A stretch of DNA of 64,000 nt from Pseudomonadota bacterium (GTDB taxonomy: Bacteria; Desulfobacterota; Syntrophobacteria; Syntrophobacterales; Syntrophobacteraceae): positions 1 to 64,000 of the forward strand of contig JAEZHY010000301.1 in assembly GCA_023416335.1 (NCBI GenBank). Reading direction: 5' to 3'. Shown here in pieces: positions 25,101 to 33,083 of this stretch. The translations under genes were made by a program, and so were the position numbers. Position 1 is the stretch's first letter. Each line of letters starts with the position of its first letter. The notes beneath the pieces are model-generated. The model searched no databases, was not told the DNA's origin, and saw nothing but the letters and a program-made list of their open reading frames with translations.

Positions 25101-26068
25101 CAGTTCTCCTCTCGAATCTGGTCCAAAACGGCTGCAATAAGAAGCGGGAACATGATTTCGTGGTGGCCGGTAAGGTGAATTCCCATACCGCCGCCCTGTG
25201 TCGGCCTGTTGACCACATTGGTCAGCGGCCGGTATTGGCGCTGAAAATCCATGTTGATCGTCGTGAGATTGTCGAGTGGAAACCCATAGTTCCTCGCCAC
25301 GCTCACCGCCTTGAGGAAGACCTCCGGAATGATCACGGCGGATCCGAGATTTATGAAGACTCCGTCCCGGAGTGTCCCGACAAGACTGCAGAAGAGTCTG
25401 AAATCAAAATGGCTGAGTGCCCCGGTAGCTGCTCCGTTCATTTCCGGGTGCATGTGGATGATGTCGGTCCCCACCGCCACATGGACCGTTACCGGAATAT
25501 TATGTCGTGCCGCGGTCGCTAGAATGCTGGAGCCGGCAAAAGGTGCTTTTTCAGAAAGGAGCGCTTCTCCAACGGCCTTTCCCAGTCCCGTTTCGCCTTT
25601 TTGAAAACCCTTCAGTACAGCGCGGTGGATGAACTCAGCCGTCTCGCGGGCCATTCCGAATTGACCGCTGCCCAAAACGGCCGCGACGTCCTCGGAGGTC
25701 TTTCCCGCAAGGGCTGTTTCCACATCGTGAATGACCCCGGCCCCGTTCAGGGCAATGCCTGAGAAAATGCCGCGCTCGATTGCATCGATGATTATCGGAT
25801 TAAGACCGACTTTTATCGGATGGGCTCCCATCCCGAGGATGAGCGTCTTTCCGGACCGGACCGCTTGCGCTATGGCCGATACGGCCGCCCGCAGATCGCC
25901 AGCCGCCAGGATCGATGGAAGGTTTTCGACGAATTGGAGCAGAGTACCGCCGGGAGACCATGGCCTGGCGAAATGGTCCACTGTGACCTTGCTTTGCCGG
26001 TCGGCTAGGCTGGTCGTTTTCAGTCCGCTGAGATCGATCGGCTTCCAGTCCGAAGAACGGGCAGTCAT
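25100..26068 (-). CDS. Deoxyhypusine-synthase-like uncharacterised protein
   Basis: 322 aa, soluble. A Rossmann-type core shows GMGAHPIKVGLNP, LNGAGVIHDVE and GKTSEDVAAVLGSG, which recall the NAD-binding blocks of deoxyhypusine and homospermidine synthases. The catalytic Lys segment of true deoxyhypusine synthase near the C-terminus is not seen, and bacteria lack hypusine, so a different reaction is likely. Conserved-looking His residues (VTVHVAVGTDIIHMHPE, GIHLTGHHE) could bind a metal or act in catalysis. Coupled by a 1-base overlap to the cyclophilin-like gene. Assignment by fold is tentative. Confidence 0.6.
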   Translation of the reverse strand: MTARSSDWKPIDLSGLKTTSLADRQSKVTVDHFARPWSPGGTLLQFVENLPSILAAGDLRAAVSAIAQAVRSGKTLILGMGAHPIKVGLNPIIIDAIERGIFSGIALNGAGVIHDVETALAGKTSEDVAAVLGSGQFGMARETAEFIHRAVLKGFQKGETGLGKAVGEALLSEKAPFAGSSILATAARHNIPVTVHVAVGTDIIHMHPEMNGAATGALSHFDFRLFCSLVGTLRDGVFINLGSAVIIPEVFLKAVSVARNYGFPLDNLTTINMDFQRQYRPLTNVVNRPTQGGGMGIHLTGHHEIMFPLLIAAVLDQIREEN

Positions 26069-26098
26069 CCAGGAGACTCCTCAACTGCGAAAAAGATC

Positions 26099-26200
26099 TG
26101 AACCACGAAAAACTTAGAGCAGCAAAGCCGCAACCAAAATGCAGAAAAACAAAAGCCTGCAACCACGAAATGCACGAAAATCACGAAAAAAAACAATACA
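26099..26200 (+). repeat. Dispersed A-rich repeat, family C (AACCACGAAA)
   Basis: Contains AACCACGAAA twice, GCCGCAACCAAAAT and CACGAAAATCACGAAAAA. Long stretches match 29172-29275 with few changes, including the distal AGCAATGGTGC-like end, so these are copies of one element of about 120 bp. An inverted partial copy is at 26826-26872. Confidence 0.75.
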
Positions 26201-26365
26201 TAGTAACATTAATGGTGCAGGGACCGCGGACGCTGTGGGCATAGCTTTATCGTAGCCATCATCCGGCCATCGCGAAGAATGTCCGCAAGGATTCGTATGC
26301 CGCTATGCTTGGTAGAAAAAACACGTTTAGCTGGATTTTGATCATGCCGGCTCTGCAACTTCGCT

Positions 26366-26391
26366 GGTTCCCAAGCTCCGGCTTGGGAACC
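26366..26391. repeat. Palindromic repeat, family B (GGTTCCCAAG / CTTGGGAACC)
   Basis: Perfect 11-bp inverted repeat around TCCG. Further copies at 26606-26631 and 55269-55296. Similar CCCAAG/CTTGGG palindromes are widespread in bacterial genomes and often behave as REP elements moved by RAYT transposases. Confidence 0.8.
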
Positions 26392-26605
26392 CCGGCTTTC
26401 GTAGCTCCAGCTTCCTTTGCCGAAACCTGGATGCAGGCACAGTTCCCTTTCTGCCGAACCGTTGCTCCCCACGATCCTCCAAATAGGATGGTGTTCCCGC
26501 TCCGCGCCACCCGTCATTTCCGGGTGCGAAGCACGGGCGGATTGAAATGGAGTGCCGGAAGCGCGGCAGAGCACGGCCACGAACCTATTAGGCCTACCGG
26601 GGCGG

Positions 26606-26631
26606 GGTTCCCAAGGAGGACCTTGGGAACC
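26606..26631. repeat. Palindromic repeat, family B, second copy
   Basis: GGTTCCCAAGG / CCTTGGGAACC with a 4-base loop, 215 bases after the first copy. The pair may bound one composite REP unit (26366-26631). Confidence 0.75.
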
Positions 26632-26659
26632 AGCGAAATCATCCGCATCCATATCAGTC

Positions 26660-26724
26660 GGATTGGCGGGACGGTGGGCACGGTGAGGCTTTACCCCGCT
26701 CCGCTCCCCCACCCTACATCATTT
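26660..26724. repeat. REP-like element, family A
   Basis: GGACGGTGGGCACGGTGAGGCTTTACCC-like left part and CCCACCCTAC right end, the same order as in the 29290-29399 copies. Imperfect palindrome. Confidence 0.55.
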
Positions 26725-26825
26725 ACTTGTTTTACATTCCACCATCACAAAAGATTCCAGCCCCCGTCTCTCAATGGGGGTGTGGTGCCGTAGGCTCTTA
26801 AGTCGTCTGCAACCTTATCGTATTG

Positions 26826-26872
26826 TTTTCTTTCGTGATTTTCGTGCCTTTCGTGGTTGCAACTTTTGAATG
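26826..26872 (-). repeat. Dispersed A-rich repeat, family C, inverted copy
   Basis: On the minus strand it reads GCAACCACGAAAGGCACG and continues AAAATCACGAAAG, matching the ends of the copies at 26099 and 29172. It lies 20 bases from the murA stop codon. Confidence 0.65.
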
Positions 26873-26888
26873 CCTTTTGCTTTACGTT

Positions 26889-28139
26889 TTATTCTTTGAC
26901 CCGCGTGATTTTTGCGCCAACCGCGGACAGTTTCTTCTCGATGGCTTCGTAGCCACGGTCGAGGTGGTAGATTCGCGTGATTTCCGTCGTGCCCTCGGCA
27001 GCCAGGCCGCACAGGACAAGCGACGCCGAGGCCCGCAGGTCGGTTGCCATGACCGGCGCCCCGGAGAGTTTCTTAACTCCGCGCACGATGGCCGTTCGTG
27101 CGTCAAGATCGATGTCTGCGCCCATGCGTTTGAGTTCGAGCACGTGCATGAAGCGGTTCTCGAAAATCTGCTCCGTGATCATGCTGACCCCGTTCCCGAT
27201 CGCCATAAGCGCCATGAACTGAGCCTGCATGTCCGTCGGAAAAGCGGGGAAGGGCTGGGTTTTGATATTGACGCTGCGGATTTTGTTCTTTCCGCGCACT
27301 TCGATTGTGTTGCCGTCAACTTTAATGGAAAGCCCCGCCTCGGTGAGTTTCTGAATGATCGCTCCGAGGTGGTCCGGCCTGCAGTCCGTTAGTCTCAGCC
27401 TGCCGCCCGTGATGCCTGCCGCAACCAGGTAGGTCCCCGCTTCGATCCTGTCCGGAATAACCGTACATTCGGAGGGCGTCAGCTTATTTACACCCTGAAT
27501 GACGATTTCCGCCGTCCCGACGCCCTGGATCTTTGCTCCCATTTGCTGGAGGTATTCGGCAAGTGCGGTAACCTCGGGTTCCCGGGCGGCATTCTTCAGA
27601 ACTGTTTCCCCGTCTGCCAGGCAGGCGGCCATCATGATATTTTCCGTGCCGGTGACGGTAACCTGGTCGAAGGTTATGTTTGCGCCCCGGAGCTTGTTGG
27701 CGCGCGCCAGAACGTAGCCGTGGTCGAGGGTGATATCGACCCCCATCTGTTCGAGGGCCTTTAGATGCAGATTAATCGGCCTCGCGCCGATTGCGCATCC
27801 GCCGGGAAGCGACACGCGGGCCTGCCTGTACCTCGCAAGCAGAGGTCCGAGGACGAGGACGGATGCCCTCATTGTTTTGACCAGATCGTATGGGGCTTCA
27901 AACGTATCGATATCCGACGTGTCGATCCGAAGGACGTGGTTCTGTTCGGTGGCCGCTCCCATGTACCCGAGCAGCGTCAGCATGGTGCGAATGTCCCGGA
28001 GCCGGGGAGCGTTGTGAAATACGTGCTTGCCGTCTGCAAGGAGCGTTGCGGCCATGAGCGGCAGAGTGCAGTTCTTTGCCCCGCTGATTCGAACCTCACC
28101 TTCGAGCGGAATCCCACCTTCTACAACGAGCTTATCCAT
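26889..28139 (-). CDS. murA: UDP-GlcNAc 1-carboxyvinyltransferase MurA
   Basis: 416 aa. First committed step of peptidoglycan synthesis: transfers enolpyruvate from PEP to UDP-GlcNAc in the cytoplasm. The active-site loop is intact with C115 ([11 protein letters not shown]), so it should be fosfomycin-sensitive. K22 (GAKNC) and the C-terminal [10 protein letters not shown] segment are also present. The ATG at 28139 shares its A with the prmC stop (TGATG), giving translational coupling. The preceding TTG is rejected. Confidence 0.96.
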   Translation of the reverse strand: MDKLVVEGGIPLEGEVRISGAKNCTLPLMAATLLADGKHVFHNAPRLRDIRTMLTLLGYMGAATEQNHVLRIDTSDIDTFEAPYDLVKTMRASVLVLGPLLARYRQARVSLPGGCAIGARPINLHLKALEQMGVDITLDHGYVLARANKLRGANITFDQVTVTGTENIMMAACLADGETVLKNAAREPEVTALAEYLQQMGAKIQGVGTAEIVIQGVNKLTPSECTVIPDRIEAGTYLVAAGITGGRLRLTDCRPDHLGAIIQKLTEAGLSIKVDGNTIEVRGKNKIRSVNIKTQPFPAFPTDMQAQFMALMAIGNGVSMITEQIFENRFMHVLELKRMGADIDLDARTAIVRGVKKLSGAPVMATDLRASASLVLCGLAAEGTTEITRIYHLDRGYEAIEKKLSAVGAKITRVKE

Positions 28140-29008
28140 CAATTTCCCTCTAACTTGCGAACGTGCAAAACACGTTTTATGCCTGCATAATCGTTTATGA
28201 ATTCGAACCTTCCCGGAAACGTCCGGGACAATTCCTCCCGGAGTATCTCGGCCTGCCCCATCCCGATTTCCATCAGCATGGAACCTCCCGGTTTCAGGTA
28301 CGAACCGAACTGATCGAGGATCAGGCGAACCAGGTCCAGCCCGTGTTCTCCGCCGCCGCGAAGAGCCGAGTCGGGCTCATAATTGGCGATTTCGGGAGCC
28401 AGGTCAAGGAATTCCGATTCGGAAATGTAGGGTGGATTTGAGACGATCAGGTCGAATTCCTGCTCCGGCCGGAGGGGCGCAAAGAGGTCGGCAATAGCGA
28501 AAAAGATGCGATCCGCAACGCCGTTCCGGGACGCATTCCGCCTGGCCAGCCAAAGGGCCGAAAGGGATTTGTCCGTTGCGACGACCCGCGCCTCGGGCCG
28601 CTCGTGGGCAATCGCGACGGCTATTGCGCCCGAACCCGTACCAATATCGAGAACCAGGGAAGGCGTGTCGCCGACCAGTTCCAATGATTTTTCGACGATT
28701 ATTTCGGTTTCGGGGCGGGGGATCAGGACCGCAGGCGTCACTTCGAATTCAAGGGACCAGAATTCCTGTTTTCCGACAATGTACTGAGTGGGTTCGAATG
28801 CTGCTCTTCGCCGGATGAGAGTCTTGTAACGGGCCAGTTCCTCGGGAGCCAGCGGCCTGTCATAGTTGAGATAAAGCTGAATGCGCTCCAGCCCCAGGAC
28901 ATGTGCGAGAAGCACCTCGGCATCCGCCCTCGGCTGCTCTATCCCCTTGTCGGTGAAGTATTTTGTCGTCCATTGCAGGACCTTCAGAATGGTCCATCTT
29001 TCTTCCAT
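28139..29008 (-). CDS. prmC: Release-factor glutamine methyltransferase PrmC
   Basis: 289 aa. Methylates the GGQ glutamine of peptide chain release factors using S-adenosylmethionine. Shows the N-terminal helical domain, SAM site [12 protein letters not shown] and the catalytic NPPY ([11 protein letters not shown]). The ATG at 29008 matches the family N-terminus. The open frame continues 89 codons upstream through repeat DNA, which is hydrophobic nonsense and rejected. prfA, its common neighbour, is not here; murA follows with a 1-base overlap. Confidence 0.95.
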   Translation of the reverse strand: MEERWTILKVLQWTTKYFTDKGIEQPRADAEVLLAHVLGLERIQLYLNYDRPLAPEELARYKTLIRRRAAFEPTQYIVGKQEFWSLEFEVTPAVLIPRPETEIIVEKSLELVGDTPSLVLDIGTGSGAIAVAIAHERPEARVVATDKSLSALWLARRNASRNGVADRIFFAIADLFAPLRPEQEFDLIVSNPPYISESEFLDLAPEIANYEPDSALRGGGEHGLDLVRLILDQFGSYLKPGGSMLMEIGMGQAEILREELSRTFPGRFEFINDYAGIKRVLHVRKLEGN

Positions 29009-29111
29009 CCGCCAGCCTCGGAAGTGTATTTGGATTTTGACCCGCGCGATTCTAATATGATCGAGACGAAAAAAACAGCCCCGCGGGTGTTTGGGAGAGA
29101 GGAAAAAGAAT

Positions 29112-29275
29112 CGGAACCACGAAAACGTGTGGAGCCGCAACCCAAAAGAATACAAAAGACAAAACTTGAACCACGAAAGGTCTGGGCAGCACAGCCGCAA
29201 CCAAAATACGAAAGGCAAAAGCTTATAACCACGAAAGCCACGAAAATCACGAAAAAAACAATGCCATAGCAGCAA
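29112..29275 (+). repeat. Dispersed A-rich repeat, family C, longer copy
   Basis: Three AACCACGAAA units (29114, 29174, 29226) alternate with GCCGCAACC. The second and third with their spacer match 26099-26200 closely. The unit is itself a tandem of about 60 bp. Confidence 0.75.
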
Positions 29276-29289
29276 TGGTGCCGGGAGTG

Positions 29290-29399
29290 CGGTAGGGTGG
29301 GCAAAGCTTCACAGTGCCCACCGCCCGCCCCCTCGGATCAGGGCTTATCGGGATGGCTGGACGGTGGGCACCCCCAAAAGCGGAGTGCCCACCCTACGC
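29290..29399. repeat. REP-like elements, family A, tandem pair
   Basis: First palindrome GGGTGGGCAAAG...CAGTGCCCACC (29294-29322), second GGTGGGCACC...AGTGCCCACCCTACG (29363-29398). Directly follows family C, the same order as at 26099-26275, so the two families travel or erode together. Confidence 0.7.
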
Positions 29400-29508
29400 C
29401 GCTCGCCGTTCACTTTTATTGAAATTTCGTAAAAGAGGGGAATCTCGAATTTGTGTGGTTGGAAGTCTTTGTTCTTCTTGTGGTTGCGGGCGGCAGGCTT
29501 CCGGTCCG

Positions 29509-30186
29509 CTATTCGTCCTCGTCGAACCGGGCAAACAGGCCTGCTTTTTCCTCCGCCGTCACTTCGTCCGGCTGGAATACAGGAGGCAGTTCTTCGGTGC
29601 AGACGCAGTTCCTGCCCGAATTCTTGGCCTTGTAAAGGAGTTCATCGGCTTTGCTGAGGAACTTGCTGATGGTAAGTTCGTCCGTAAAACGAAAAACCAC
29701 CACTCCGAAGCTTCCGGACAGCGAAACCTCCTGGTCCTGGAGTCTGACAGGGTTCGATGCGATTGCCTCGCGAAGGCGTTCCGCGATTCCCGTTGCCTGA
29801 ATGAGGGACGTGCCCGGCAGGATCAGGGCAAATTCCTCGCCGCCGTACCGGCAGGGAATATCGATGAGCCGAATCCCTTCGCGAAGGATTCTTGCAACCC
29901 AGGCAAGGGCCGTGTTGCCGCATTCGTGGCCGTAAACCGTATTGATATTCTTGAAATGGTCGAGATCGAGCATTATGAGGCTTGTCGGCAGCTTCGTGCG
30001 CCGCGTCCTCTCCATCTCCATCTCGAGCGCCCTCTGCAGATAGCGGAAATTGTAATGGCCGGTCAGGGCATCGACATAGGAGAGTTCTTCCAGCTTGCGG
30101 CATCGATCGCGGAGTTCGGCCACCTCTGCTTCCAGAGGGCACTCATTCACGCCGCACCGCTGTCTTAAATCGACCCTGTCCTGCAA
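29509..30186 (-). CDS. GGDEF diguanylate cyclase with intact I-site
   Basis: 225 aa. Makes c-di-GMP from two GTP. A short helical N-terminus (coiled coil about 20-40) leads into a GGDEF domain whose active loop is GGEEF (CRYGGEEFALI). The inhibitory site RLID sits five residues before it, so product inhibition should work. There is no sensor domain or membrane segment. I prefer the TTG at 30186, because AGGAGG lies 5 bases upstream; the TTG at 30219 has no usable site. A potential partner is the PilZ protein at 1294. Confidence 0.87.
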   Translation of the reverse strand: MQDRVDLRQRCGVNECPLEAEVAELRDRCRKLEELSYVDALTGHYNFRYLQRALEMEMERTRRTKLPTSLIMLDLDHFKNINTVYGHECGNTALAWVARILREGIRLIDIPCRYGGEEFALILPGTSLIQATGIAERLREAIASNPVRLQDQEVSLSGSFGVVVFRFTDELTISKFLSKADELLYKAKNSGRNCVCTEELPPVFQPDEVTAEEKAGLFARFDEDE

Positions 30187-30290
30187 AATGTCCTCCTGAG
30201 CCCGGCGAACCTGCGTCAATACCTTAATACTCTATTAACTTTCTTTTATACCGATGCCTTGTATAGTTCAAGAGACTCGTTAGTAGTCGG

Positions 30291-31583
30291 CTATGCGATT
30301 TGATTTTTTCCTATCCTTACCACCTGAAACGGAAATACGGGAAAATCGACGGAAAAGCGTATCCATCTGTTAGGATGGGTTTCTGTGAGAAGATTTCCGT
30401 TCATGTCTTCAAAGGCATCGAGCCTGTGCAGTCGCGAGAGGCCGCCGGGGTCGAGGAATTCGAGTTCGCTGCCGGCAAAGATTCGGGACCTTGTCTCCAA
30501 AAGTATCTTCCCGCTCCCGTCCTGTCGTCCCGTGCCGTTCCCCGGGATGTCGCCGGAAGGGTACGGATGCGCCAGCCCGGCCAGCGTATGCGTCTGGATA
30601 TAGGAAACATCCGTTGAAACATCGGATGCGCCGGGGGCGGCACCCTGGAAGAGGATCCCTTTCGTGTATGGACGGTGGCTTATCCTGTTCAGATCGTCCA
30701 TCCATGACGGTTCGACTGTAAATGCTCGGCCGTTTTCCGCCGCTGCGTCGATTGCCTGCCGATATGCGCGTGTCACGCTCGCCAGGTAGAGCGGGGCCTT
30801 CATACGGCCCTCTATTTTGAACGAATCGATCACGAGGGCCGAGAGTCGCCCGATTTCTTCGATCAGGCACAGATCTTTGGAATTGAAAATATATGTCCCG
30901 CGCGCATCTTCCTCGACCGGAAAGAACTGCCCGGGCCGTTTCTCCTCAACAAGGCCGTACGACCATCTGCACGGCTGCGTGCAGAAGCCGCTGTTGGCGC
31001 TGCGGTTGTTGAGCATTGCGCTCATGAGGCATCGGCCGGAGTAGGACATGCACATTGCTCCGTGCACGAAAATCTCTATCTCCGCACCGGTTTTGCCCCG
31101 GATCTCGGCGAGTTCGTCGAAGCTCAGTTCCCTGGCGAGATTGATTCGGCTGACTCCCTGCTCCTGCCAGAATTCCACGGAGGCTGAATTGGTGGTATTT
31201 GCCTGCGTGCTCAGGTGAACGGGTATCCCGGGGGCATATTTCCGGGCGAGAAGCAGAACACCCGGATCGGAGACGATTACCGCGTCGATTCCCAGGTCCT
31301 GGAGATATTCCAGGTAGGGCGGGAGTTTCTTCAGATCGTGTTCGCGCGCGAACACGTTTACGGTGATATAGACCTTCTTTCCGAACCGGTGCGCGATGAA
31401 GACGGCCGCCGCGAGTTCCTCGAGGTCCAGGTTATGAGCGAAACCGCGCAGGCCGAAATCTTTTCCGGACGCATACACCGCATCGGCGCCATAGGCGAAG
31501 GCAATCCTGCACTTATCCAGGCTCCCGCCGGGCGCGAGAAGCTCGGGCTTCCTTCGGGCAAATTCAGGTTCGGCTTGATTCAT
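30291..31583 (-). CDS. Peptidase U32 family protein (TrhP/YegQ-like)
   Basis: 430 aa. Members of this family hydroxylate RNA (TrhP: tRNA U34 ho5U; RlhA: 23S rRNA) rather than cut proteins, using prephenate-derived chemistry and an Fe-S cluster. The signature EIFVHGAMCMSYSGRC is present, and the four cluster cysteines are C178, C185, C201 and C205. The length fits TrhP (about 450) better than RlhA (about 650). A C-terminal barrel lies at about 345-425. The ribosome-binding site is weak. The neighbours give no clue. Confidence 0.83.
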   Translation of the reverse strand: MNQAEPEFARRKPELLAPGGSLDKCRIAFAYGADAVYASGKDFGLRGFAHNLDLEELAAAVFIAHRFGKKVYITVNVFAREHDLKKLPPYLEYLQDLGIDAVIVSDPGVLLLARKYAPGIPVHLSTQANTTNSASVEFWQEQGVSRINLARELSFDELAEIRGKTGAEIEIFVHGAMCMSYSGRCLMSAMLNNRSANSGFCTQPCRWSYGLVEEKRPGQFFPVEEDARGTYIFNSKDLCLIEEIGRLSALVIDSFKIEGRMKAPLYLASVTRAYRQAIDAAAENGRAFTVEPSWMDDLNRISHRPYTKGILFQGAAPGASDVSTDVSYIQTHTLAGLAHPYPSGDIPGNGTGRQDGSGKILLETRSRIFAGSELEFLDPGGLSRLHRLDAFEDMNGNLLTETHPNRWIRFSVDFPVFPFQVVRIGKNQIA

Positions 31584-31779
31584 ATGTTAAAATCTTTTTT
31601 AAGCGGAATTTTTGAGAACTTTCATTGTAAACGGATCATGAGCATTTGACAAATCCGGCGTCCGCATATACTTATCCTGATCTGATCAAAGCAGCCGTTT
31701 GCACGCCGATTTGCACGGGCGAAAATGCGTATGAAAAAGCCCGCTCCAGCGTGGGTTGCGCGCGGGAGGGGGATATTCC

Positions 31780-33066
31780 ATGCCATTGAGCACGTACCTT
31801 GTCAATCCTGACCGGGCTGAAAGGAATTTTGAGCGATCGGGGGAACCGTCGATAACGGGATCATACACCCTTCCTCTTCTTTCGAACGGAGTCATTGCCA
31901 TACAGGAAAAGAGCCATTCCTATTCCGGCTCCGACAAATCGGAGCAGAACCGGATCGCCTGGCTTAAGCTCAAGCTTGTCGAGGGTCTGGGCAACCGGTC
32001 CATTTTTCGTCTCCTCGAGGTTTTCGGCTCTCCTGAAAATATCGTGGCAGCGCGCCTGAAAGAACTCTCTTCCGCAGGCATCAACCGGGAAAAACCGCTT
32101 CAGGCATTGGCGGCAAAGCAGTTCCTTCGGGATCCTGAAACGGAGTGGGCGAACCTGAAAAGGCGGAATGTCAGGATGATCTGCCTGGGGGATGAGGACT
32201 ATCCGTCCAATCTGGCCGGAATCCCCGATCCGCCGGCAATTCTGTTTTCATCCGGAGCTATCGAACCGAGGGACCTCGTGTCGATTGCCGTGGTCGGTTC
32301 GAGATTCGCCTCGCCCATGGGGCTCGTCTTCACAGAGAAGCTGTGCTCCGATCTTGCCCGTTGCGGTGTGACCGTCGTAAGCGGCTTTGCTGTCGGTATA
32401 GACAGCGCCGCTCATCGGGGCGCCCTGAAGGCACGGGGCAGGACCCTGGCGGTACTGGGCTGCGGTCTGGATATAAACTATCCGTCTATTAATGCGGACC
32501 TGCGGCGGGATATCCTTGGGACCGGAGCGCTCTTGACCGAGTTTCTGCTCGGAACGCCTCCCGCCCCCGGCCATTTTCCGGCAAGAAACCGGATCATCAG
32601 CGGTCTTTCGCTCGGGGTCGTGGTCGTTGAGGCCGCGGAAAGAAGCGGGTCGCTCATTACGGCCCGTCTGGCGCTGGAGCAGGGAAGGGAAGTGTTTGCG
32701 GTCCCCGGAATGGCGCAGAGTCAGCGGAGCATCGGGCCGAACAGACTGCTCAAACAGGGAGCTAAACTGGTTGAAGGTGTCGAAGATATTCTGGAGGAAA
32801 TACGGCCTCTTCTCCGTCCGGGGATGGGCGGAGCGGTACCGCTTCGCGAAGAGCCGGGCAGCGCCGATTTACAGGGAGCCAGTACCGAAGAAAGAAGACT
32901 CTTAAGAATTCTGGACAAGACTCCGAAACACATAGATGAACTGGCACATGAGACCGGGGTCCCCGTACAACGGATCGCGGCCGTGCTGCTCGAATGCGAA
33001 CTCAGGGGGCTTGTCGTACAATTGCCGGGAAAATATTTTATATCGAGCAGTCGGCAAAACATATAA
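31780..33066 (+). CDS. dprA: DNA-processing protein DprA
   Basis: 428 aa. Loads RecA on incoming single-stranded DNA during transformation. The order is: an N-terminal extension of ~45 residues, a helical SAM-like domain, a Rossmann core (IAVVGSRFASPMG, VVSGFAVGIDSAAH, LGCGLDINYP, FPARNRIISGLS) and a C-terminal DML1-like winged helix (~360-425). ATG at 31780 after GGAGGGGG. Overlaps nothing; topA starts 17 bases after the stop, and this dprA-topA order is widely conserved. Confidence 0.95.
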   Translation: MPLSTYLVNPDRAERNFERSGEPSITGSYTLPLLSNGVIAIQEKSHSYSGSDKSEQNRIAWLKLKLVEGLGNRSIFRLLEVFGSPENIVAARLKELSSAGINREKPLQALAAKQFLRDPETEWANLKRRNVRMICLGDEDYPSNLAGIPDPPAILFSSGAIEPRDLVSIAVVGSRFASPMGLVFTEKLCSDLARCGVTVVSGFAVGIDSAAHRGALKARGRTLAVLGCGLDINYPSINADLRRDILGTGALLTEFLLGTPPAPGHFPARNRIISGLSLGVVVVEAAERSGSLITARLALEQGREVFAVPGMAQSQRSIGPNRLLKQGAKLVEGVEDILEEIRPLLRPGMGGAVPLREEPGSADLQGASTEERRLLRILDKTPKHIDELAHETGVPVQRIAAVLLECELRGLVVQLPGKYFISSSRQNI

Positions 33067-33083
33067 CCAGAGGTGATTGTTAC

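Larger units (their letters stand above)
26069..26888. other. 820-bp repeat-filled intergenic region
   Basis: No gene is believed here. It contains at least five dispersed repeats: an A-rich AACCACGAAA element (26099-26200), a family A palindrome (26216-26275), two family B palindromes (26366-26391, 26606-26631), a second family A element (26660-26724) and an inverted AACCACGAAA copy (26826-26872). The long frame 26305-26793 reads through palindromes and is rejected. Confidence 0.7.
29009..29508. other. 500-bp repeat-filled intergenic region
   Basis: Contains family C (29112-29275) and two family A elements (29290-29399), then about 100 bases without features up to the stop of the diguanylate cyclase. 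It is the likely promoter region of prmC-murA. No gene. Confidence 0.6.

Noticed and set aside
26305..26793. 162-codon open frame in the repeat region
   Set aside because: It spans two palindromic repeats and has no recognisable domain or ribosome-binding site.
29009..29275. 89-codon N-terminal extension of prmC
   Set aside because: It is translation of dispersed repeat DNA; PrmC proteins begin at the ATG at 29008.
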